DNA of 64,000 nucleotides, from positions 62,001 through 126,000 of the forward strand of contig JBGAFI010000009.1 in the NCBI GenBank assembly GCA_044227325.1, written 5' to 3'. This stretch comes from PFJX01 sp044227325. GTDB taxonomy: Bacteria; Pseudomonadota; Gammaproteobacteria; Burkholderiales; Thiobacillaceae. Numbering within the stretch: position 1 is the stretch's first letter; the number at the start of each line of letters is the position of its first letter. The notes beneath the pieces were generated by a model, which was given only the letters and a program-made list of their open reading frames with translations, did no database searches and was not told the DNA's origin. Made by a program: the position numbers and the translations under genes. Below, piece by piece: positions 33,832-42,250 of the stretch.

Positions 33832-34591
33832 GGGCGAGCCGCGCTGAAATTTCCAGGGCCACCGCGCCCACGCCCGTCGCCGCCGCGATGATCAGGAAAA
33901 GGATGTCGCACGGCCGTACCTGGAAGCGGTGCAGGCTCGGGAACGCGCCCTGGAAACCGCGCAGCAGCATGGCCTGGTAGACCCGCTGGGCCCGGTCGTG
34001 GCTGCGCACCAGGACCATGGCCACCATGGCGCCGTAGGTCCGGTAGGTGCGCCGATCCGTGGCCGGCGCGAAGCCGCGTAATACGGCTGCTGTTTTCATC
34101 TGGGTGTATTCCTCGGCGATGACATGCAGATATCGGTAAGTGAAGACAAATATGAAGGCCAGTTTCACCGGCATCCCCAGGGCGGTCATGGCCTGGCCCA
34201 GGGCGGTGACCGGGATGGTGGCGAGCAGGGCCAGCACACAGAGAAACACCGCGTTGCCTTTCAGGGTGATGAGGAAGGCGAGCTGGATGCCCGCCCGGCT
34301 CACCGGCAGGCCCAGTATCTGGCCAACGGCGTCGCCGGGCGCCGTGAAGGGCAGGAACAGCCACAGGAAGAGGATGAACAGGTTCACCGCCAGGCCCTGG
34401 CGCAGCGCGTAGCGCCAGGGCGGCCGGGAGAGCAGGCTGGCGAGCAGGCCGAACGCCAGGATCAGCGCGGGGGCGGCCGGGTTCCGGGAAAGGGCGGCAA
34501 GCAGGGACAGGCCGATGCAGGCGGCCAGGCGGATTCGCGGGTCCAGCTTGTGGATGGGCGAATCGATGCCGGCCAGGGGTTCGTGGATCAC
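33824..34591 (-). CDS. nikQ: Nickel ECF transporter transmembrane protein NikQ (CbiQ-like)
   Basis: A 255-residue membrane protein with about five or six hydrophobic helices and the coupling motifs of T components: TYRYLHVIAEEYTQMKTAAVLRGF, and a second AMLLRGF. Start GTG 34591 overlaps the nikL stop as GTGA, which chooses it over the much longer open frame that continues upstream in another gene's territory. N-terminal HKLDPRIRL is typical of CbiQ. Confidence 0.92.
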   Translation of the reverse strand: MIHEPLAGIDSPIHKLDPRIRLAACIGLSLLAALSRNPAAPALILAFGLLASLLSRPPWRYALRQGLAVNLFILFLWLFLPFTAPGDAVGQILGLPVSRAGIQLAFLITLKGNAVFLCVLALLATIPVTALGQAMTALGMPVKLAFIFVFTYRYLHVIAEEYTQMKTAAVLRGFAPATDRRTYRTYGAMVAMVLVRSHDRAQRVYQAMLLRGFQGAFPSLHRFQVRPCDILFLIIAAATGVGAVALEISARLAHG

Positions 34592-35307
34592 GGCCGCCGG
34601 TCCGCCCGCGTCTCCGGTCCGGCCGACGCTTGCGTGCCGTTTCCCGGGCTGCCGGACGAACGGCCGATGAGTCTCTGGGCCCGGGCGTAGGCCAGCAGGC
34701 CGGCGATGCCCAACAGGTAGCCGATGCCGCCGACGATGTCGCGCAGACCCGGTTCCTTGACCTGGCTGTCCAGCAGCATTTCGCGCAGGGGAGCGATCTT
34801 CTTTTCCAGCGCCGCGTCCAGTTGGCCGGCGATGTCCGGCGCGGGTGGGCAGACGGCGACCGGCGTTGCCGGGGTCCGCGTCGGCTTGGGAACGGCCGGG
34901 CGCGGGACCGGCTTGGGCGATGCCGTTTTGGGGGATTCCGGTTGCGGCGTGCCGGCCGCGGTCGTTGGCGTGCCCAGGTACTCGCCGGCCGCCACCGTCC
35001 ATTCATTCTGGTGGCCTTCCCCCGCCTTGAGCAGGATGCGCAGGTCGGTTCGTTCGGCCCGGGCCTGGGCCGGTATCTTGAATACGAAGCGGCCGTCCGC
35101 GTCGGTCTTGCCGGTGAGATAGATCTTGCCGGCGCTGTCGCCGACCTCGACCTCGCTGAAGCGGGCCGGTTCGGCGCGCTGAAAGCGGCCTTCCACGTGG
35201 ATGCTGTCCCCTTCCACATAGGCGAAGACATTCACCCGGTGGGCCAGGGCCGGGCCGGACAGGGCCAGCAGGAAAAGCGGCACCAGATGACGGGCGGACA
35301 GTTCCAT
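34588..35307 (-). CDS. nikL: NikL-type component of the nickel ECF transporter
   Basis: A 239-residue protein with signal peptide 1-22, mature N-terminus HRVNVFAYVEGDSIHVEGRF, a carboxypeptidase-regulatory-like beta domain, a Pro/Lys-rich linker (about 125-165), and a C-terminal transmembrane helix (GIGYLLGIAGLLAYARA). This is the NikL layout of NikKMLQO transporters, where it replaces the small CbiN/NikN. The N-terminal His of the mature protein may bind nickel. It lies between nikM and nikQ. Confidence 0.85.
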   Translation of the reverse strand: MELSARHLVPLFLLALSGPALAHRVNVFAYVEGDSIHVEGRFQRAEPARFSEVEVGDSAGKIYLTGKTDADGRFVFKIPAQARAERTDLRILLKAGEGHQNEWTVAAGEYLGTPTTAAGTPQPESPKTASPKPVPRPAVPKPTRTPATPVAVCPPAPDIAGQLDAALEKKIAPLREMLLDSQVKEPGLRDIVGGIGYLLGIAGLLAYARAQRLIGRSSGSPGNGTQASAGPETRADRRP

Positions 35308-35311
35308 GGCG

Positions 35312-35920
35312 TCAATCCGACAGGGACAGGGAGAGCATCTCCGGGCGCACCTTGACCAGGAAGCCGACGGCGATGGTGGTGAGGATGCCTTCGATGAACA
35401 TGACCGGCACATGGGCCAGCAGGATGGCCTGGGCGGTCACCTGGAAGGCCTCGCCGGACAGCGCCAGGGCGCCGGCGGTGAGGCAGCCGCTGAGCAAAAC
35501 CGCGAGGAACCCGCACAGGAAGGCGCCGACCCCGCGCCAGCGGCCGCCGCGCCGCAACCAGGGGCGGAACAGCAGGTAGCAGAGCACGGCGGGGAAGGCC
35601 ATGTCGAAGGTGTTCACGCCCAGGATGGCGAAGCCGCCGTATTGGAACAACACCGCCTGGAGCAGCAGGGCGACCAATATGGCGGGGAAGGCGGCGAGGC
35701 CCAGGATCGCCCCCAGCAGGCCGTTGAGGATCAGGTGGACGCTGGCCGGCCCCACCGGCACGTGGATCAGGGAGGCGACGAAGAAAGCCGCCGAGATGAT
35801 GGCCACGGTCATGATGCGTTCGTAGTCCAGCCGGCGCAGACCCAGGGCCACGCCGCCGGCGGCCAGGGCCCAGCCGCCGGCGAGCACCGGGGCCGACAGG
35901 ACGCCTTCCGAGATATGCAT
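35312..35920 (-). CDS. nikM: Nickel ECF transporter substrate-binding membrane protein NikM (CbiM-like)
   Basis: A 202-residue S component beginning MHISEGVLS; the N-terminal amine, His2 and a later His are the metal ligands in CbiM/NikM. Conserved segments IHVPVGPASVHLILNGLLGAILG and NTFDMAFPAV are present. About six membrane helices. It starts about 20 nt after nikK and ends 4 nt before the nikL start. Confidence 0.94.
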   Translation of the reverse strand: MHISEGVLSAPVLAGGWALAAGGVALGLRRLDYERIMTVAIISAAFFVASLIHVPVGPASVHLILNGLLGAILGLAAFPAILVALLLQAVLFQYGGFAILGVNTFDMAFPAVLCYLLFRPWLRRGGRWRGVGAFLCGFLAVLLSGCLTAGALALSGEAFQVTAQAILLAHVPVMFIEGILTTIAVGFLVKVRPEMLSLSLSD

Positions 35921-35941
35921 GATCGGTGCGGCGGGATCGGC

Positions 35942-36715
35942 TTACTTGCGCGCGCGGACGGGGTCGCTGAAGCGGGTCCAGAGCACGGCGCCCCGTTCCA
36001 CCTTCTTGTCGGCGCCCTGGTGCTTGCGGAGTTCCGGTGCCTCGGTCAGCGCGGCGAAGCCCCACCAGCCGGCGAAGGGCACCGCGTAGTGGAAGACGCC
36101 GTTGGCGTCGGTTTTCACCACCTGGGTGACCAGATAGTCGTTGGGCGACCGATAAGCGCGTTTCTCGTTGTAGAACTCCACTTCCACCTGCACGCCCGGC
36201 GCGGGTCTGCCCTCCACCAGCAACTGGCCGGAGAACAGATTGCCCGCGTAATTGCCGAACGGACGGGAGAGGGGGACGATCTCCGCGGCGAGGCCGATGG
36301 GCGCGTCCCAGCCATCCTCCTCGCCGAAGGCGGGCACCACCACTTTGGTGAGATGCTCGATGAACTTGTCTTCCGCCGGCTCGAAATAGGGCTCCGGCTG
36401 GAAATAAAAGATGCCCACGCCGGGCTTGCGGAACCGGTATTCGCTTTGCCAGGCCGCGTGTTCCATGACCTTGGCGGGTTTCAGCGTGGCCAGCAGGTCG
36501 GTGGTCTGGTCACCGTCCTTGACCGCGAAGACCTTGGGCTTCGCCATGTCCATGCCGTTGCCTTCCATGGGGTGGGAGAAGGATAGGGTCAGCTCCACCT
36601 TGGCCGCGCGCTGGTCCGAGACCACGTCGTGGGAAGGAATGAGCATGCCGAAGTGGGCCTGGGCGGCATGGGAGACAAGCAGGAAAAAGGCCATCGCGGC
36701 GGTTGGGCGGGACAT
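35942..36715 (-). CDS. nikK: DUF4198 periplasmic nickel-uptake component NikK
   Basis: A 257-residue exported DUF4198 protein with signal peptide 1-20 and mature start HFGMLIPSHDVV. The family is found as the first gene of nikKMLQO clusters and is thought to bind nickel in the periplasm. The C-terminal half is a beta-sandwich-like region (VQVEVEFYNEKRAYR, FHYAVPFAGWWGFAAL). It is the first gene of the nickel operon and has an AT-rich promoter region upstream. Confidence 0.88.
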   Translation of the reverse strand: MSRPTAAMAFFLLVSHAAQAHFGMLIPSHDVVSDQRAAKVELTLSFSHPMEGNGMDMAKPKVFAVKDGDQTTDLLATLKPAKVMEHAAWQSEYRFRKPGVGIFYFQPEPYFEPAEDKFIEHLTKVVVPAFGEEDGWDAPIGLAAEIVPLSRPFGNYAGNLFSGQLLVEGRPAPGVQVEVEFYNEKRAYRSPNDYLVTQVVKTDANGVFHYAVPFAGWWGFAALTEAPELRKHQGADKKVERGAVLWTRFSDPVRARK

Positions 36716-36769
36716 GGGCTCTCCGGGATCGTGTTGATGAGTTCGGGGCGGATCCGTGGGGAGAATGAT

Positions 36770-36812
36770 AGATCGTATGACGTATTAAAATAAAGTATTA
36801 CTTCATCACGCG
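36770..36812 (-). promoter_or_regulatory. AT-rich promoter region of the nickel operon, possible NikR site
   Basis: About 60 nt upstream of nikK, three GTATKA-type units (36775, 36782 and 36795) lie in an AT-rich stretch that contrasts with the surroundings. Read on the - strand one half is GTCATAC, the NikR half-site. A properly spaced second half is not clear, so NikR control is only a suggestion. Confidence 0.3.
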
Positions 36813-36882
36813 ACCGCTAAGCATGCCCGCGCACCGGAGGCATGACGCGGGCGGGAAACCGGCCGGGCGTCCCCGGCGTGGG

Positions 36883-38100
36883 TCAATGAACCTCGTCGTA
36901 ACGATGCCGGCGCCAGATCACCGACATGGCCAGGCTGATGAACAGGCCGAAGCTGACGATGACCCAATGGATGTGGACGCCATGTCCGACCATGAAGGTG
37001 TAGACGCCCAGCAGGATCAGGATGCCGATGTTCTCGTTGAAATTCTGGATGGCGATGGAATGGCCCGCGCCCATGAGCAGGTGGCCCCGGTGCTGGAGCA
37101 GGGCGTTGAGGGGCACGACGAAATAGCCGGACAGGGCGCCCACGGCGAACATCAGCACCATGGCGACGCGCCAGTCGGTCACGAAAATCATGGTGATGAC
37201 GGTCAGGCCCAGGACGATGCCGGCGGGCAGCACTTTCACCGAGTTTTCCAGCTTCACCCATTTGCCGGCGACGGCGGCGCCGACGGCGATACCCACCGCC
37301 ACCATGGCGGTGAGCTGGGTCGCGTGGGTCAGGTCGAACTTCAGATTGAACGCCGCCCAGGACAGCACCACGAGCCGCAAGGTCGCGCCGACGCCCCAGA
37401 ACAGGGTGGTGACCGCCAGGGAAACCTGGCCGAGCGGATCTTTCCAGAGCAGCCTGAAGGAATGCCAGAAGTCTTTGAGCAGGAACAGGGGGTTTTTCTT
37501 GGGGATCTTGTGGTCGATGGGCAGCGCCGGGATGTACAGGTTGAACCAGGCCGCGCAGATATACAGGGCGATGATGAGCAGGATGGCGAACTGGGGCACG
37601 CCGAGCCAGGCCGAGACGCCCCAGTCCTGCAGCAGGGCGCCGATCAGGGTCGGGCTGATGAGCAGACCGCCGACGATGGCGCCCAGGACGATGGCGGCCA
37701 CGGTGGCGCCTTCCATCCAGCTGTTCGCCTGCACCAGTTGGGCGGGCGGCAGGTATTCCGTGAGGATGCCGTACTTGGCGGGAGAGTAGGCGGCGGCGCC
37801 CAGGCCGACGATGGCGTAGGCGTAGAGGGGCTGCATGCCGAACAGCATGGCGACGCAGCCCAGGAATTTGACCGCGTTGGAGATGAACATCACCCGCCCC
37901 TTGGGCATGGAGTCGGCGAAGGGGCCGACGAAGGGCGCCAGCAGAATGTAAGAAATGACGAAGAATTCCTGCAGCAGGGGCGTATGCCAATCCGGCGCGG
38001 ATAATTCCTTCAACAAGGCGATGGCGGCGAAGAGGAGGGCGTTGTCAGCCAGCGCGGAAAAAAACTGTGCCGCAAGAATGATATAAAAACCGCGAGTCAT
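36883..38100 (-). CDS. lplT: Lysophospholipid transporter LplT
   Basis: A 405-residue major-facilitator protein of the LplT family, which flips lysophospholipids inward for reacylation. About twelve helices are seen; family landmarks are QFFSALADNALLFAAIALL at the N-terminus, FFVISYILLAPFVGPFADS, and NALLQHRGHLLMGAGHSIAIQNFNEN near residue 320. The acyltransferase partner Aas, often adjacent or fused, is not in the window. It is divergent from the LysR gene. Confidence 0.93.
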   Translation of the reverse strand: MTRGFYIILAAQFFSALADNALLFAAIALLKELSAPDWHTPLLQEFFVISYILLAPFVGPFADSMPKGRVMFISNAVKFLGCVAMLFGMQPLYAYAIVGLGAAAYSPAKYGILTEYLPPAQLVQANSWMEGATVAAIVLGAIVGGLLISPTLIGALLQDWGVSAWLGVPQFAILLIIALYICAAWFNLYIPALPIDHKIPKKNPLFLLKDFWHSFRLLWKDPLGQVSLAVTTLFWGVGATLRLVVLSWAAFNLKFDLTHATQLTAMVAVGIAVGAAVAGKWVKLENSVKVLPAGIVLGLTVITMIFVTDWRVAMVLMFAVGALSGYFVVPLNALLQHRGHLLMGAGHSIAIQNFNENIGILILLGVYTFMVGHGVHIHWVIVSFGLFISLAMSVIWRRHRYDEVH

Positions 38101-38308
38101 TCAGGCCTTGTTTGGCGTGGGGCTGTTGGGAAGTGTCGGCGTTATATCACGCGTCCACGGGAGAAACTACCCGCAAAGCGTTATCTGGCGGGCATTTTGC
38201 CAAGCATGAACGGATTCCTCCGGAATTACCCTGAATATCGCCCGCGCGCTGTTATAAATAAGAAAATTATGATTGAATTACATAACTAAAATTTATCCGT
38301 ATATAAGA

Positions 38309-39229
38309 ATGGCTGACCGTCGTCTCCAAGTTTTCCACACCGTCGCCAAGCAGCTTTCCTTCACCAAAGCCGCGGAATTGCTGTTCATGACCCAACCCGC
38401 CGTGACCTTCCAGGTCAAGCAGTTGGAGGAGCACTTCAATACCCGCCTGTTCGAACGCTCCCACGGCAGGATTTCCCTGACGCCCGCCGGCGAGCTGGCG
38501 CTGGATTACGCCGAGCGCATCCTCAACATGACCGCCGAGATGGAAGCGCGCATCTCGGAGCTGACCGGCCAGGTCAGCGGTCCTCTGCTGATCGGCGCCT
38601 CCACCACCATCGCCGAATACATGCTTCCCCGCCTGCTCGGCGAGTTCAAGCGCCTGCATCCGGAAACCCAGGCCCGTCTGACCGTCGCCAATTCGGAAAC
38701 CATCGAGAACAAGGTCGCCGACCACACCCTGGACATGGGCCTGATCGAATCGCCGTCTCACCATCCCAACCTGGTCACCCAGGTGTGCTGCGAGGACGAA
38801 CTGGTGATGATCTGCGCGCCGTTTTCCGATCTGGCCAAGCTGAAGTGCGCGAATCCCCGTCAGGTCGCCAGCCATCCCTACATCAGCCGGGAATCCGGTT
38901 CCGGCACGCGCGAGTGCATCGACGACTTCTTCAAGATGAACGGCGTGAGCCTGGACGAGATCAACCTGGTCATGGAACTGGGCAGCCGCGAGGCCATCAA
39001 GGGCGCGGTCGCCGCCGGCCTGGGCGTGGCGGTGGTGTCCAGCACCACGGTGGCGAAGGAGGTGAAGCTGGGCGAACTGGTCGCCATCTGCCTCGATCCG
39101 CCTCTGCGCCGCCAGTTGTCCCTGGTCTATCCCCAGGAGAAGTTCCGCAGCAAACTGCTTCAGTCCTTCCTTGAGTTCCTGGAAAACAGTTCGTTGATCA
39201 AGGAATACGCGATTCCCAGGCCGCTCTGA
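38309..39229 (+). CDS. LysR-family transcriptional regulator
   Basis: A 306-residue regulator with an N-terminal winged helix-turn-helix (VAKQLSFTKAAELLFMTQPAVTFQVKQLEEHF) and a C-terminal effector domain (LLIGASTTIAEYMLPRLLGEFK, GIxxV-type end AAGLGVAVVSS). The effector domain resembles the CysL/CbbR group, but no ligand can be named. ATG 38309 is chosen over the in-frame ATG at 38273, which would add 12 non-conserved residues. The 208-nt upstream region is AT-rich with ATAA..TTAT dyads that may be autoregulatory sites. Overlaps the next gene (TGATG). Confidence 0.9.
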   Translation: MADRRLQVFHTVAKQLSFTKAAELLFMTQPAVTFQVKQLEEHFNTRLFERSHGRISLTPAGELALDYAERILNMTAEMEARISELTGQVSGPLLIGASTTIAEYMLPRLLGEFKRLHPETQARLTVANSETIENKVADHTLDMGLIESPSHHPNLVTQVCCEDELVMICAPFSDLAKLKCANPRQVASHPYISRESGSGTRECIDDFFKMNGVSLDEINLVMELGSREAIKGAVAAGLGVAVVSSTTVAKEVKLGELVAICLDPPLRRQLSLVYPQEKFRSKLLQSFLEFLENSSLIKEYAIPRPL

Positions 39230-39600
39230 TGACGGCCGACGAACGCCGCCTGCTGCGCCTGTTCCGCGCGCTGCCGGAAAACCGGCGATCCAGCCTGCTG
39301 GATTACGCCGAGTTCCTGCTCCATCACGGCGTGCCCGGTGCCCCGGAAATCCCCAGCACACCCCTGGCGATTCCCCGTCCGGACAAGGAAAGCGTGGTCA
39401 AGGCCATCAAGCGCCTGCGGGAAACCTACCCGATGGTGGACCGGGCCAAGATACTGCACGAAACCTCCGCCTGCATGACCTCCCATCTGGTGCACGGCAA
39501 GCCCGCCGCGGAAGTCATCGACGAACTCGAAGCCCTGTTCCTGCGCCATTTCCGGCAACTGGACGAACAACCCGGCGAGACTCCGGGCAAGGAACAGTAG
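39229..39600 (+). CDS. Conserved hypothetical protein cotranscribed with the LysR gene
   Basis: A 123-residue soluble, Arg/Glu-rich protein that I do not recognise as a characterised family. The N-terminal half (RLFRALPENRRSSLLDYAEFLL) looks helical. A conserved-looking KAIKRLRETYPMVDRAKILHETSACMTSHLVHGKPAAEVIDELE segment follows. It overlaps the LysR stop by 1 nt and so is probably in the same transcript. No membrane segment or signal peptide. Confidence 0.7.
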   Translation: MTADERRLLRLFRALPENRRSSLLDYAEFLLHHGVPGAPEIPSTPLAIPRPDKESVVKAIKRLRETYPMVDRAKILHETSACMTSHLVHGKPAAEVIDELEALFLRHFRQLDEQPGETPGKEQ

Positions 39601-39664
39601 CGCGCCATTCCCGGCTGCCGGAAAATCCCGGCTCCGCCCCGCCGCATTCGATACAAGGAACATC

Positions 39665-40363
39665 ATGGCCAACGCCGACCAGCTCGAACTGGACAAGTTC
39701 AGCCTACTCGCCCACCGCTGGTGGGATCCCAACTCCGAATTCAAGCCCCTGCACGACATCAATCCCCTGCGCCTGGAATGGATCGACCGCCTCGCCGGCG
39801 GCATTGAAGGCAAGCGCGTGGTGGATGTGGGCTGCGGCGGCGGCATCCTGGCCGAGAGCATGTCCATCAAGGGCGCCCGGGTGACGGGCATCGATCTGGC
39901 CGAGAAGCCCCTCAAGGTCGCCAAGCTGCATCAATTGGAATCCGGCGCCCAGGTGGAATACCGCCTCGTCGCCGCGGAAGACCTGGCCGAGGAGCAGCCG
40001 GAACAGTTCGACGTGGTCACCTGCATGGAAATGCTGGAACACGTGCCGGACCCGGCTTCCGTCATGGCCGCCTGCGCCCGCCTGGTGAAGCCCGACGGCT
40101 GGGTGTTCTTCTCCACCCTGAACCGCAATCCGAAGAGCTACCTGTTCGCCATCGTCGGCGCCGAGTACATCCTCAGCCTGCTGCCCAAGGGCACCCACGA
40201 CTGGGCCAAGTTCATCAAGCCCCACGAACTCGCCAGCCACGCCCGGGGCGCGGGCCTGGAGCCGGTGGAACTGATGGGCATGACCTACAACCCCCTCACC
40301 AAGGTCTACCGCCTGGAGCGGGATACCGACGTCAACTACCTGATGGCGTGCCGGCGTGCCTGA
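39665..40363 (+). CDS. ubiG: Ubiquinone biosynthesis O-methyltransferase UbiG
   Basis: A 232-residue SAM methyltransferase that performs both O-methylations in ubiquinone synthesis. Landmarks are the N-terminal FSLLAHRWWDPNSEFKPLHDINPLRL, SAM motif I VVDVGCGGGILAESM, and MEMLEHVPDPAS, all typical of UbiG. A ribosome-binding AAGGAA precedes the ATG. The stop overlaps the GTG start of gph by 8 nt, a common pairing in betaproteobacteria. Confidence 0.96.
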   Translation: MANADQLELDKFSLLAHRWWDPNSEFKPLHDINPLRLEWIDRLAGGIEGKRVVDVGCGGGILAESMSIKGARVTGIDLAEKPLKVAKLHQLESGAQVEYRLVAAEDLAEEQPEQFDVVTCMEMLEHVPDPASVMAACARLVKPDGWVFFSTLNRNPKSYLFAIVGAEYILSLLPKGTHDWAKFIKPHELASHARGAGLEPVELMGMTYNPLTKVYRLERDTDVNYLMACRRA

Positions 40364-41027
40364 AGGTTCGCCGGGCGCGATACGCACCGTGCTGTTCGAC
40401 CTGGACGGCACCCTGGTGGATACCGCGCCCGACCTGGGCCACACCATCAATGAACTGCGCCGGCGGCGCGGCCTGGCTCCCCTCGCCGAGGCGCAATACC
40501 GGCCCCAGGCCTCCCACGGTTCCCAAGGGCTGATCCGGCTGGGCTTCGGCGTCGGCCAGGACGATCCGGATTTCCCCGGGCTGCGCGACGAATTCCTGGA
40601 AGTCTATGCCGCCCACCTCACCCGCAATTCCCCCGTGTTTCCCGGCATGGGCGACGTCCTGTCCACGCTGGAGGCGAAAGGTCTGAACTGGGGCGTGGTC
40701 ACCAACAAGCCCACCCGCTTCACCGAGCCGCTGCTCGCCCATCTCGGCTTGGCGCCGCGCGCTGCCTGCGTCGTCTGCGGCGACACCCTGGCCCATTCCA
40801 AGCCCCATCCGGCCCCCATGTTGCACGCCAGCCGCCTGGCCGGCAGCGATCCCGGCCAATGTTTGTACGTGGGCGACGCACAGCGGGATATCGCCGCCGC
40901 CAACGCGGCGGGCATGCCAGCACTGGTCGCCCTCTACGGCTATCTGGGCGAAAACGACCGGCCCGGGGAGTGGGGCGCGCTCGGCCATATCGCCACCCCC
41001 GCCGATCTGCTGGGCTGGCTTGGTTGA
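40356..41027 (+). CDS. gph: Phosphoglycolate phosphatase (HAD family)
   Basis: A 223-residue HAD hydrolase with motif I LFDLDGTLVDTAPDLG, motif II VVTNKPTRF, motif III Lys in HSKPHPAPML and motif IV YVGDAQRDIAAANAAG. Together with its place right after ubiG this is the Gph seen in many betaproteobacteria. GTG start overlaps ubiG. A GC-rich inverted repeat (41058-41087) follows the stop. Confidence 0.9.
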   Translation: MPEGSPGAIRTVLFDLDGTLVDTAPDLGHTINELRRRRGLAPLAEAQYRPQASHGSQGLIRLGFGVGQDDPDFPGLRDEFLEVYAAHLTRNSPVFPGMGDVLSTLEAKGLNWGVVTNKPTRFTEPLLAHLGLAPRAACVVCGDTLAHSKPHPAPMLHASRLAGSDPGQCLYVGDAQRDIAAANAAGMPALVALYGYLGENDRPGEWGALGHIATPADLLGWLG

Positions 41028-41067
41028 CTATCCCGGGGGCGCCGCGTAGATTGGCCCACCCGCCGGC

Positions 41068-41097
41068 TTGAATTTTCGCCGGCGGGTACCATCTGAT
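41068..41097 (+). promoter_or_regulatory. Candidate sigma-70 promoter of ssrA
   Basis: TTGAAT (41068-41073) and TCTGAT (41092-41097) are spaced 18 nt and lie 17 nt before the mature tmRNA 5' end. Both hexamers are imperfect and a strong hairpin overlaps them, so this is a tentative call. Confidence 0.4.
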
Positions 41098-41113
41098 GTG
41101 GGCAACACCTACC

Positions 41114-41474
41114 GGGGCCGACTTGGTTTCGACGGGGGTCGCGAAGCAGACAAGTGCATACCGAGGACCAGTGACCTCGTAAATCCATCTGGAATCAAGT
41201 AATCGCCAACGACGATACTTACGCTCTGGCCGCTTGACGGTCGGACTCCACACCGGTAGGTCCATGGGCCGGGCTGGGAAACCAGCAGTGGAGTCATTTA
41301 CATGGACTCGCGCTGGGTCGGGCCGCTTGGCCCAGCGTTAAACCAAGGTGGCTCGCCTGAACCCAGCCTGTCCGGACGGCGTGGTACGGGTCAAAATCAA
41401 ATGACCGGACTAAGTATGTAGAACTTGCTGTGGAGGACTTTCGGACGCGGGTTCGATTCCCGCCGGCTCCACCA
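41114..41474 (+). ncRNA. ssrA: Transfer-messenger RNA (tmRNA)
   Basis: The 5' end GGGGCCGACTTGG pairs with the 3' end CGGCTCC-ACCA to form the tRNA-like acceptor stem, and GGTTCGATTCCCGCC is the T-arm. The open reading frame for the proteolysis tag is GCC AAC GAC GAT ACT TAC GCT CTG GCC GCT TGA at 41205-41237, giving ANDDTYALAA, close to the common ANDENYALAA. The one-piece arrangement is standard for betaproteobacteria. CCA is encoded at 41472-41474. It rescues stalled ribosomes. Confidence 0.97.
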
Positions 41475-41482
41475 ATCGAACT

Positions 41483-41513
41483 GAAAATGGGCTTAACCGC
41501 CCATTTTCTTTTT
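41483..41513 (+). terminator. Rho-independent terminator of ssrA
   Basis: A perfect stem GAAAATGGGC / GCCCATTTTC with loop TTAACC is followed by a run of five T, 9 nt after the CCA end. Confidence 0.92.
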
Positions 41514-41536
41514 CCGCGCCCGGAAAGGAGCGAGGC

Positions 41537-42181
41537 ATGCCCCAATCCCCCATCCTCTGGTACTTCGCCGATCCCATGTGTTCCTGGTGCTGGGGTTTCG
41601 CGCCGGTGCTCACCGCCTTGCGCGACACCTTCCAGAGCCGCATGCGGGTGGCGCTGATGCTGGGTGGCCTGCGGCCGGGCGCGACCGAGCCGATGACGGA
41701 ACAGGCGCGGGCGGACATCCTGCATCACTGGCGCCAGGTGCACGAGCGCAGCGGCCAGCCGTTCCAGTTCGAGGGCGCCCTGCCGGACGGCTTCGTCTAC
41801 GACACGGAGCCGGCGAGCCGGGCGGTGGTGGCCATGGGCGAACTCAGGCCGGAAGCCACGTTTCCCTATTTCAAGGCGATCCAGGGCGCGTTCTACGCCG
41901 AGGGGCGGGATGTGACCCGGCGCGAAGTGCTGGTGGAACTGGCGGATTGGCAGGGCGTGGACGCCGCCGAGTTCGCCGCCGCATTCGACAGCGAAGCGAT
42001 GCGGGAAAAGACCCGGCGCCACTTCCAGTTGACCCGCCAGGCCGAGGTGCGCGGGTTCCCCACCCTCATCATGCAGGACGAGCGGGGCCCCAAGTTGCTC
42101 AGCAACGGCTACCAGGCCTACGAGGCGCTGGCGCCGGTGATCGAGGCCTGGCTGCAAGGCGTGTTCCAGCGCGGGCAGTGA
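41537..42181 (+). CDS. DsbA-family thioredoxin-fold protein (cytoplasmic)
   Basis: A 214-residue protein with CSWC at residues 15-18 (ADPMCSWCWGF), the redox motif of the DsbA/FrnE-like family, and the cis-Pro loop in RGFPTLIM. No signal peptide, so it acts in the cytoplasm, unlike DsbA itself. GGAAAGGAG precedes the ATG. The substrate is unknown. Confidence 0.87.
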   Translation: MPQSPILWYFADPMCSWCWGFAPVLTALRDTFQSRMRVALMLGGLRPGATEPMTEQARADILHHWRQVHERSGQPFQFEGALPDGFVYDTEPASRAVVAMGELRPEATFPYFKAIQGAFYAEGRDVTRREVLVELADWQGVDAAEFAAAFDSEAMREKTRRHFQLTRQAEVRGFPTLIMQDERGPKLLSNGYQAYEALAPVIEAWLQGVFQRGQ

Positions 42182-42250
42182 ATTCCGATCGCCTGTGCCT
42201 CGGTCGGGCTGGTTCTCCTCCGTATAATTCCCGCTTTTTGCGAGGCGCCC

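Noticed and set aside
41058..41087. The GC-rich inverted repeat after gph as a terminator
   Set aside because: No T-run follows and the loop contains the best -35 candidate for ssrA, so a terminator call is not supported.
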